From assembly GCA_052143835.1 (NCBI GenBank), contig JBKQRV010000042.1, positions 62,001-126,000 on the forward strand: a DNA stretch of 64,000 nt. Reading direction: 5' to 3'. The first letter of the stretch is position 1; each line of letters starts with the position of its first letter. The notes beneath the pieces are model-generated. The model saw nothing but the letters and a program-made list of their open reading frames with translations, was not told the origin of the DNA and did no database searches. A program made the position numbers and the translations under genes. The stretch is from DASPPM01 sp052143835 (GTDB lineage: Bacteria > Pseudomonadota > Alphaproteobacteria > JACZXZ01). Below are positions 58,232 to 64,000 of this stretch, in pieces.

Positions 58232-59188
58232 ATGATCGACACCGCGCGTCTCAAGGAGCTGCGCCGCCGCAACGCCGTCCAGTCCGCCGGCATCATCCTC
58301 GGCATGGCAGCGCTCATGGCGGCCCTTGGCTGGGCGGTCGCGGGATGGAACGGCATCGTCTGGGGTATCCTCGGCGGCGTTCTCGCCCTCCTCCTCCAGC
58401 CGCGGCTTTCCTGGCGCATGCTGCGCGCGGTCTATGGCGCGCGGCCGCTCTCCTACCAGGAGGCGCCTGGGCTCTATGGCATGATCGGCGAGCTCTCGCG
58501 GCGCGGGGGGCTCGCCTCCGTGCCGGCCCTCTTCTACATCCCGAGTCCGGTCGCCCAGGCGATGACCGTCGGGCACGACAAGGAGTGCGCGATCGGGCTG
58601 ACCCACGGACTCTTGCACGCGCTCTCGGGGCGCGAGCTCAAGGGGGTCATCGCCCACGAGCTGAGCCATATCCGCCACCGCGACCTTTGGCTCCTCGAGC
58701 TCGCGAGTGCTGCAAGCCGGCTCACGAGCCTCTTTTCCACCTTCGGCCTGGTGCTCGTCGTGCTTTATTTCCCGCTCCTCCTCATGGGCAAGATGCAGGT
58801 GCCGTTCTCGGTCCTCCTCCTTCTCGTCTTCGCCCCCACCTTGAGCTCGCTCCTGCAGCTGACGCTTGCGCGCACGCGCGAGTTCGACGCGGATGCGGGT
58901 GCGGTTGAGCTGACCGGCGACCCTGAGGGCCTTGCCTCGGCCTTGCGCAAGCTCGAGCGGCTGCAAGGTGGCCTCTTCGAGGGCTTCATGCGCACGCGCC
59001 GGGGCTGGCTCGCCCGGCTGCTGCGCACCCACCCGCAGACGGAGGAGCGCTTGGCGCGCCTCGAAGCACTCCAGTCGGGCCGCGCTCCCCCCGTTCCCGC
59101 ACCCGCCGAGCTCCTCTTCGACGCCTTCCACCGGCCCCTTCGCCCGCACTCCTTCTGGCACGATTGGCTCAGGCGCAACTGGTACTGA
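58232..59188 (+). CDS. M48-family membrane zinc metalloprotease (HtpX-like)
   Basis: ATG 58232 follows GGGAGG. The 318 residues have two N-terminal helices (about 18-55), the zinc site HELSH (142-146) within GVIAHELSHIRHRD, two further helices (about 160-205), and the third ligand Glu217 in TREFDADAGAVEL. This is the topology of HtpX, a quality-control protease of the inner membrane. The C-terminal tail differs from Escherichia HtpX. Confidence 0.92.
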   Translation: MIDTARLKELRRRNAVQSAGIILGMAALMAALGWAVAGWNGIVWGILGGVLALLLQPRLSWRMLRAVYGARPLSYQEAPGLYGMIGELSRRGGLASVPALFYIPSPVAQAMTVGHDKECAIGLTHGLLHALSGRELKGVIAHELSHIRHRDLWLLELASAASRLTSLFSTFGLVLVVLYFPLLLMGKMQVPFSVLLLLVFAPTLSSLLQLTLARTREFDADAGAVELTGDPEGLASALRKLERLQGGLFEGFMRTRRGWLARLLRTHPQTEERLARLEALQSGRAPPVPAPAELLFDAFHRPLRPHSFWHDWLRRNWY

Positions 59189-59281
59189 GCCCCGAGCAGC
59201 AAATTTTTCTCTGTACAAGGGTGCGAGGCGGACGCTTGAATGGCCGCCCGAGAAAGGGCTTTCATTGAGGCGAGGTGGGCG

Positions 59282-60052
59282 ATGGCAGGCATTCTTCTCG
59301 AAGGCGAAAACGTATCGGAGGAGGAGCGTGCCGCGCATGCGCGCAAGCTGGCGGCGGAGAAGCGCCAGGCCTCCCTCAAGCGTGCCAAGGAGCTCAAGGC
59401 ACTCGTCGGCGCCGGCAAGCTCGGCAAGGCGCTCCAGTTCCCGGGCAAGGCGGCGAGCGACCGGATCGTCGAGCCCGGCCCCTTCTCGATCGAGCTCAAG
59501 GCCGGCGACCATCTCCGCATCATCGACCTCGAGGGGCAGCAGGCGGTCGACTTCCTCGTCTACGATGCGGCGAACCAGGAGAACCGCTACAACGCGGCGA
59601 ACACCATGAAGCTCAACCGCTCGATCTATCTCGGCGCCGGCTTCAAGCTCTACTCCGATCTCGGCGAGGTCTTGATGACGATCGTCGAGGACACCGTCGG
59701 CCGCCACGACACGCTCGGCGGCTGCTGCAGCAAGGAGGTCAACTACCAGCGCTACGGCATCAAGGACACGGCCAACTGCCGCGACAACTTCATCACCGCA
59801 CTCGCCGAGCACGGCATGCACGCGCGCGACATCCCCGCCAACATCAACTTTTTCATGTACGTGCCGGTGCGTCCCGACGGCTCGACCGAGATCACCGAGG
59901 GCCTCTCGGAGCCCGGCGACTATGTCGACCTCCGCGCCGAGAAGGACGTGCTGGTGGCGATCTCGAACTGCCCGCAGCTCTACAACCCGTGCTCGGGCTG
60001 GAACCCCACGCCGGTGCGCATCATCCAATGGCGGCCGAAGGAGCGGGGCTGA
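59282..60052 (+). CDS. DUF1989 (urea carboxylase-associated) protein
   Basis: I chose ATG 59282 (GAGGCGAGG upstream) rather than ATG 59240. The 256-residue protein has a Lys/Ala/Glu-rich N-terminal helix (about 10-45) and then the DUF1989 domain: GDHLRIIDLEGQQAVDFL, YNAANTMKLNRSIYLG, GGCCSKEVNYQRYG and the Cys/His-containing end ISNCPQLYNPCSGWNPTPVR. Members occur beside urea carboxylase, urea amidolyase and guanidine genes and probably bind a metal. None of those genes is adjacent here. Confidence 0.9.
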   Translation: MAGILLEGENVSEEERAAHARKLAAEKRQASLKRAKELKALVGAGKLGKALQFPGKAASDRIVEPGPFSIELKAGDHLRIIDLEGQQAVDFLVYDAANQENRYNAANTMKLNRSIYLGAGFKLYSDLGEVLMTIVEDTVGRHDTLGGCCSKEVNYQRYGIKDTANCRDNFITALAEHGMHARDIPANINFFMYVPVRPDGSTEITEGLSEPGDYVDLRAEKDVLVAISNCPQLYNPCSGWNPTPVRIIQWRPKERG

Positions 60053-60090
60053 GGGGGAATGCTGCAGGCGCCGCAAGTTGCGGCAGCTGC

Positions 60091-60167
60091 TGGTGGGCCC
60101 GGGTAGACTCGAACTACCGACCTCCCGCTTATCAGGCGAGCGCTCTAACCACCTGAGCTACGAGCCC
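60091..60167 (-). tRNA. tRNA-Ile (GAT)
   Basis: On the reverse strand 77 bases fold as a cloverleaf: acceptor GGGCTCG/CGGGCCC (one G-U), D-arm GCTC/GAGC, anticodon stem CTCGC/GCGGG with loop CTGATAA (anticodon GAT), T-arm GGTAG/CTACC with loop TTCGAGT. The 3' ACCA is encoded. It stands alone, not inside an rRNA operon where GAT isoacceptors usually lie. No integrase or att-site repeat was noticed beside it. Confidence 0.97.
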
Positions 60168-60226
60168 TGGAAGAGCCTGTTGCTAGCCCACGGACGGCTC
60201 GGGTGTCAAGCAGCAGCCCCGGCCGG

Positions 60227-60961
60227 TCAGAGCTCGATCACCATGCCGTCCTCGGCGGCCTCGTGCCTCGCCTCGCCGAGCCGGCCGAGCATGTCGGCGC
60301 TCATATGGGTGAGCACGATGCGCTTGGGCCTGAGTGCCTCCAGGTGATCGAGGAGCGTGCGGTAGCTCAAATGGAATTTGACCGCCTTCTCGAAGAAATA
60401 GGCCTCGACGATGAAGAGGTCGGCCGCCTCCGCGGCCGCCACGAGGGCATCGGTCCATTCCGTATCGCCCGAATAGCTCACCACCTTGCCGCCCGCCTCG
60501 AGGCGCAAGGCGAGGGGCGGGGCGCCGCAGGGGTGGGAGACCTCGAAAGGCGTCACCGCGATGTCACCAAGCGCGCGCCGCTCGCCGGGTGCCAACTCGA
60601 CGAGCTCGAGCGGGAAGCGCTGCCGCACCTTCGACGAGCCGGGAAAGAGCGCCTCCATCGTCTCTCTGAGCCGCGCCTCGAGCCCCGGCGGGCCGGCGAT
60701 GGTGAGCGGCCCCTCGCGCCGGCTCACCAGCTGGGCATCGAGGATGAGGAAGGGCAGCCCGCCGAAATGATCGCCATGCAAGTGGCTGACGACGATGGTG
60801 CGGATCGCGTTGGGCGCCACGCCGAAGCGGCGCATGGCGACGAGCGAGGAGGCGCCGCAGTCGATGAGGATGCCGCCCGCCTCCGTCTCCAATTGAATGC
60901 ACGTATTGAAGCGGCCGCCGCTGCCGAAGGCGTCGCCGCTGCCGAGAAAGCGCACCCGCAT
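60227..60961 (-). CDS. MBL-fold metallo-hydrolase (RNase Z/PqsE-like small hydrolase)
   Basis: ATG 60961 has GGGAGGAGAAG upstream. The 244-residue protein has the metallo-beta-lactamase metal site SHLHGDHFGG, a second His in EVSHPCGAP, Asp in SYSGDTEWTDAL and the final His in VLTHMS. This order fits the ribonuclease Z/lactonase-like branch of the fold. It is probably cytoplasmic; substrate unknown. Confidence 0.9.
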   Translation of the reverse strand: MRVRFLGSGDAFGSGGRFNTCIQLETEAGGILIDCGASSLVAMRRFGVAPNAIRTIVVSHLHGDHFGGLPFLILDAQLVSRREGPLTIAGPPGLEARLRETMEALFPGSSKVRQRFPLELVELAPGERRALGDIAVTPFEVSHPCGAPPLALRLEAGGKVVSYSGDTEWTDALVAAAEAADLFIVEAYFFEKAVKFHLSYRTLLDHLEALRPKRIVLTHMSADMLGRLGEARHEAAEDGMVIEL

Positions 60962-60995
60962 GGGCTTCTCCTCCCGCGCTTCGAACGAAATTGTT

Positions 60996-61167
60996 ACCAC
61001 GGAGGCACGGAGGGCACGGAGAAAAAGCAGGATTCCAGCGCAGAGGTCGCGACGGATACGCGGAGGGCGCAGGGTAGAAAAAGCTCCTCCGCGTCCCCTG
61101 CGAAACCTCCGCGACCTCCGCGCTAAATCTACATTACTCTTCTCCGTGACCTCCGTGCCTCCGTGGT
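60996..61167. repeat. Palindromic repeat with ACCACGGAGGCACGGAGG ends
   Basis: ACCACGGAGGCACGGAGG (60996 onward) and CCTCCGTGCCTCCGTGGT (ending at 61167) are perfect inverted copies over 18 bases, and the match continues imperfectly for about 10 more. A second, inner inverted set pairs CGCGGAGG with CCTCCGCG. The CACGGAGG type is common as a dispersed palindrome in environmental genomes. The element lies between the MBL hydrolase and the DUF423 genes. Confidence 0.8.
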
Positions 61168-61181
61168 GCTTAAATGCCGCC

Positions 61182-61556
61182 ATGCAATGGGCGCTTATCT
61201 TCGCCGGCGTGAGCGGGGCGGTGGCGGTCGCGTTCGGGGCGTGGTCGGCCCACGGCGCCGAGGCGGTGCTCGACGCCCAAGCGCTCGGCTGGGTCAAGAC
61301 CGCGGTCCAGTATCAGGTCTGGCACACGCTTGCCCTCTTCGGCACTTACGTGCTGATGGCGCTCAAGCCCGGGCGCTTCCTGCCGCTTGCCGCCGGCGCC
61401 TACGCAGGCGGCATCGTGCTCTTCTCGGGAGGGCTCTATCTCCTCGCCTTGACCGGCGTGCGCGCCTTCGCCTTCGCCATACCCATAGGCGGCATCGCGC
61501 TCCTCGCCGGTTGGCTCTTCATCGCCATCTATGCGCTGATGCTCGAACGGCGCTGA
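61182..61556 (+). CDS. DUF423 small membrane protein (YgdD-like)
   Basis: The 124-residue product starts at ATG 61182, 15 bp past the repeat. It has four helices and the DUF423 signatures VAVAFGAWSAHGAEAVLD, VQYQVWHTLALF, GGIVLFSGGLYLLALTGV and PIGGIALLAGW. Function is unknown in all members. The close repeat suggests that the promoter lies within or upstream of it. Confidence 0.92.
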   Translation: MQWALIFAGVSGAVAVAFGAWSAHGAEAVLDAQALGWVKTAVQYQVWHTLALFGTYVLMALKPGRFLPLAAGAYAGGIVLFSGGLYLLALTGVRAFAFAIPIGGIALLAGWLFIAIYALMLERR

Positions 61557-61566
61557 GCGGGAGCGG

Positions 61567-62358
61567 CTAACGTCCGGCCGCGAGCCGCTTGCCTTGAGGT
61601 ATGGCGCGACGCTCCGCGATCTCGCCGATCAGCTTGTTCGCGATCGCCTGCCCGAAGCTCTTGAAGTCCTCGATGACGACGAGGAAGGCGGCGGGTCCGC
61701 CGATCACGTTCTCGCGGTAGTAGTTGGGCAGCCCTCCGGGCGGCTGGATGTGGGCGATATAGCCGGGATGCGGATTGAGATTGATAATGGCGAGGCCGTT
61801 GATGGTGACCCCTTTGGCGACCGCCTCGTCGCGCGCGAGAGTGATCGGACGGCCGGAATTGTTGGTGCCGTCGCCCGAGATGTCGATGACGCGCCGCTCC
61901 GCCTTGCACTCGGCCGCAGCGAAGCGCTCGATCGCGAAATCGATGGCGGCACTGATCGAGGTGAAGCCGGCGAAGGAGCGCGGTGCGGCGAGCAGCTGGG
62001 AGGCGAAGGTGGCGGCACTTTCGCCGTCCCTGATCACGCTCCAGTCGACCACCACCTTCTGCTCGGAGGCGCCCGACCATTCGATGAAGCTGACCGCGAG
62101 TGCGCCATGGGGACCCGCCTGGATCGCCTTCATCACACGGGGATCGCTGAAGGCGTTGGCGTAGCCCTCGCGCTGCAGCTTGAACTCGTCCTGATCGACG
62201 CTGCGCGAGACGTCGGCGGCGAGCACGAGGGCGACGTCGACTGCATCCGCCGCAAGCGCGGAAGGCGCAGCCGCAACGCCCATGCCGAGGACGAGAAGTG
62301 CAAAAGCGATGCGCGGTAGCACCCCGCACTGCCCGCCTCGATGCTTCTCGCGCATCAT
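61567..62358 (-). CDS. DUF1194 von Willebrand factor A-domain protein, secreted
   Basis: The 263-residue protein starts at ATG 62358 and overlaps the XdhC-like gene's stop by four bases. An alternative ATG at 62355 follows. After a signal peptide ending near ALAADA, the VWA domain has the metal-site motif LAADVSRSVD and ISGDGTNNSGRPI. The DUF1194 hallmark FIEWSGASEQ and NVIGGPAAFLVV are present. These proteins are presumed periplasmic metal-dependent adhesion-type proteins of unknown role. Confidence 0.9.
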   Translation of the reverse strand: MMREKHRGGQCGVLPRIAFALLVLGMGVAAAPSALAADAVDVALVLAADVSRSVDQDEFKLQREGYANAFSDPRVMKAIQAGPHGALAVSFIEWSGASEQKVVVDWSVIRDGESAATFASQLLAAPRSFAGFTSISAAIDFAIERFAAAECKAERRVIDISGDGTNNSGRPITLARDEAVAKGVTINGLAIINLNPHPGYIAHIQPPGGLPNYYRENVIGGPAAFLVVIEDFKSFGQAIANKLIGEIAERRAIPQGKRLAAGR

Positions 62359-63188
62359 GGCGGCGGCGCGATGCCGCGCGAGTGCTTCCGCCGGCGCAGC
62401 GCCACGATCTCCGCGAGGATCGAAAGGGCGATCTCCTCCGGCGTGATGGCGCCGAGGTCGAGGCCCGCAGGCGCCTTGAGCTTGGCGAGCCGTGCCTCAT
62501 CGACGCCGGCTGCGAGGAGGGCCGCCTTGAGGGAGGCGACCTTCTTCTTGCTGCCGACGAAGGCGACATATTCGGCCGTCACGCTGAGGGCCGCCTTGAG
62601 GGCCGCCTCGTCGCCGCGGCCCTGGGTCGAGACCACGATGAAGCGCGCCCCTTCGTCCGTCTCCGGCAGCGCATAGCCTTCGATGCGCCGCTCGGCGTCG
62701 GGGAAGGCGCCCTGCTCCGCCGCGGGTGCTGCCACGGTGACGGCGAAGCCGATACGGCGCGCCAGCTCCGCGATCGCCACCGCCACCGGGCTCGAGCCGC
62801 ACACGACGATCTGAGGCCGCGGCAGCACCGGCTCCACGAAGACATCCATGGTGCCGCGGCTCGGGCACATGTTCTTGGCGAAGCGGATGCCGACGCGCTC
62901 GTCGCCGGCCTCGATCCCCTGCTCCTGCAGCACATCGGGCGGCTGCACCGAGACGAGGCGCGGCCGGCCGTCGGCAAGGGCCTCCTTGGCGGCCTTGAGC
63001 ACGGCGGCGCGCGCGCAGCCGCCCCCGATCCAACCCTCGGACACGGTGCCGTCCTTGAGGATGACCGCTTTCGCTCCCGCCTTGGCGGCGGTGGCAGCGA
63101 CGGTGCGCACGACCGTCGCGAGGGCAAAGGGCTCGCCCTTGGCCTTGATCGCGGAGACGAGATCGAGAATGTCGGTCGCCTTCGCCAT
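62355..63188 (-). CDS. xdhC: XdhC/CoxI-family molybdenum-cofactor maturation protein
   Basis: ATG 63188 begins a 277-residue protein. The N-terminal XdhC_CoxI domain has EPFALATVVRTV, DGTVSEGWIGGGCARAAV and GTMDVFVEPVLP; the C-terminal Rossmann domain has QIVVCGSSPVAVAIAELAR and FVGSKKKVASLKAAL, then TPEEIALSILAEIVALRR. XdhC binds the sulfurated molybdenum cofactor and inserts it in xanthine dehydrogenase-type enzymes. An orphan large subunit of that class is encoded at 36853-39210. The gene lies 5 bp after coxE. Confidence 0.92.
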   Translation of the reverse strand: MAKATDILDLVSAIKAKGEPFALATVVRTVAATAAKAGAKAVILKDGTVSEGWIGGGCARAAVLKAAKEALADGRPRLVSVQPPDVLQEQGIEAGDERVGIRFAKNMCPSRGTMDVFVEPVLPRPQIVVCGSSPVAVAIAELARRIGFAVTVAAPAAEQGAFPDAERRIEGYALPETDEGARFIVVSTQGRGDEAALKAALSVTAEYVAFVGSKKKVASLKAALLAAGVDEARLAKLKAPAGLDLGAITPEEIALSILAEIVALRRRKHSRGIAPPP

Positions 63189-63193
63189 GGCCG

Positions 63194-64000
63194 TCAAATC
63201 CTCGCGAGATAGGGCTCGAGGGCCGCGAGGCTCTTGAGATCGTGCGCGGGGGCAAAGAGATCGACATAGGGAAGGGCCGCCTGCATGCCGCGCGCCTGCG
63301 GCGCGTAGCCTTCCCAGCCGAGCAGCGGGTTGAGCCAGATGATGCGCCTCGAGCGCCGGCGCAAGCGCCGCATCTCGGCGCCGAGCCTTTCGGGCTCGCC
63401 CGTATCGTAGCCGTCCGAGACGATCATCACCGCGGTGCGCGAGTTGATGACGCGCGCCGCGTGCCAGCGATTGAAAGTGGCGAGGCTCTCGCCGATCCGC
63501 GTGCCGCCGCCGATACCTTGCGCCATCAACGCCATGCGGTCGACCGCACGCGCGACATCGCGATCGCGCAGGGATTGGGAGACGTGGACGAGGCGCGTGT
63601 GGAAGACGAAGGCCTCGGCCTCGCGAAAGGCATCGACGACCCCGTGGATGAAGCGCACGAAGAACGCCGTATAGAGGCTCATGGAGCCGGAGGCGTCGAG
63701 CAGGATCACGAGGCGCAGCGGCTTGACCTTGCGCCGGCGCCACACGAGGTCGACCGGGGTGCCGCCGTGGGAGACATTGCGGTGGATGGTGCGCCTGAGG
63801 TCGAGCCGCCGTCCGCGCCTTCCCGCCCGCTCGCGCCGCACCAGCCGCGCCCGCATGGCATGGGCGAGCCGCTCCGCGAGCGCGTGGGCCTCGGCCACGT
63901 CGTCGGGATCGGCGATGTGGCGCATGTCGGTCGCGGCGAGCGTCTCGGCGCGCGAGGCGCCGCCGCGCCGGCCGCGGCCGTCGGCCGGATTGTCCTGCTC
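63194..64000 (-). CDS. coxE: CoxE-like VWA-domain protein, N-terminus beyond the window
   Basis: The frame is open from 64000, so the start lies outside; 268 codons are visible. The VWA metal-site motif LVILLDASGSMS, TRIGESLATFNRW and MIVSDGYDTGEP match CoxE, which works with the AAA+ ATPase CoxD to insert sulfur and copper at the active site of CO dehydrogenase and related hydroxylases. WLNPLLGWEGYAPQARGM near the C-terminus is typical. XdhC follows at 5 bp. CoxD, if present, should lie just outside the window. Confidence 0.92.
   Translation of the reverse strand, partial: EQDNPADGRGRRGGASRAETLAATDMRHIADPDDVAEAHALAERLAHAMRARLVRRERAGRRGRRLDLRRTIHRNVSHGGTPVDLVWRRRKVKPLRLVILLDASGSMSLYTAFFVRFIHGVVDAFREAEAFVFHTRLVHVSQSLRDRDVARAVDRMALMAQGIGGGTRIGESLATFNRWHAARVINSRTAVMIVSDGYDTGEPERLGAEMRRLRRRSRRIIWLNPLLGWEGYAPQARGMQAALPYVDLFAPAHDLKSLAALEPYLARI

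Noticed and set aside
60091..61167. Genomic island attachment site at the tRNA-Ile gene
   Set aside because: No integrase gene and no direct repeat of the tRNA 3' end was found; the nearby palindrome is of a dispersed type.

Overview
This 64 kb window is GC-rich proteobacterial DNA, most probably from an alphaproteobacterium. That assignment is a judgement by eye. It rests on GC-rich codon use with many GTG and TTG starts, Liv-type ABC operons, DUF1989, DUF1194 and CoxE/XdhC genes, GlcG-like proteins, and GTCATTGCGAG-type palindromic repeats. There is no rRNA gene, CRISPR array, prophage or transposase. One tRNA gene is present, tRNA-Ile(GAT).

Region 1 (about 1-20.1 kb) is a dense cluster of c-type cytochrome genes that reads as an extracellular or trans-outer-membrane electron transfer system. 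It holds an MtrA-like decaheme cytochrome next to a truncated MtrB/PioB-like barrel. It has three separate quinone-linked inner-membrane modules: a 7-heme c/b fusion, a 9-heme c/b fusion with the layout of Geobacter CbcL, and a split pair of 9-heme cytochrome c and cytochrome b. It also encodes two paralogous tetraheme proteins, a membrane monoheme protein, three small monoheme cytochromes and a HemG-like flavoprotein. Regulation is encoded in the same place: a histidine kinase whose periplasmic sensor carries CXXCH and CX4CH heme motifs, an overlapping NtrC-type sigma-54 activator, and two further receiver proteins, one fused to a duplicated membrane module. By eye I found a perfect sigma-54 -24/-12 promoter in front of the receiver pair, and FNR/Anr-type palindromes upstream of mtrA, the split cytochrome pair and a small cytochrome gene. 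Together these suggest an anaerobically induced, redox-sensed electron conduit. The direction of electron flow cannot be told from sequence.

Region 2 (about 20.3-32 kb) holds an aldo/keto reductase, a GlcG-like protein, a TonB plus TonB-dependent receptor pair, a carbohydrate-type ABC importer with two permease pairs but no ATPase, and a beta-hydroxyacid dehydrogenase.

Region 3 (about 32-48.8 kb) looks like a catabolic region. It has a complete LivKHMGF importer followed by an orphan molybdenum-hydroxylase large subunit and an ACMSD-type amidohydrolase, then a second LivK-like binding protein, then a compact operon of zeta-GST, RuBisCO-like protein and cupin. A caspase-like gene broken by one in-frame TAA, an EctD-like dioxygenase, an MHS-family transporter and a second cupin follow.

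Region 4 (about 48.8-64 kb) is mostly housekeeping or scattered genes: a methyltransferase, TPP-dependent E1 alpha/beta, an unknown protein made of two repeats of one domain, an MFS exporter, a histone-H1-like protein, isoleucyl-tRNA synthetase, an M48 protease, a DUF1989 protein, tRNA-Ile, an MBL hydrolase, DUF423, DUF1194, XdhC and a truncated CoxE. XdhC and CoxE are maturation factors for the enzyme class found in region 3. Several palindromic or MITE-like repeats sit between genes, mainly from 40 kb onward.
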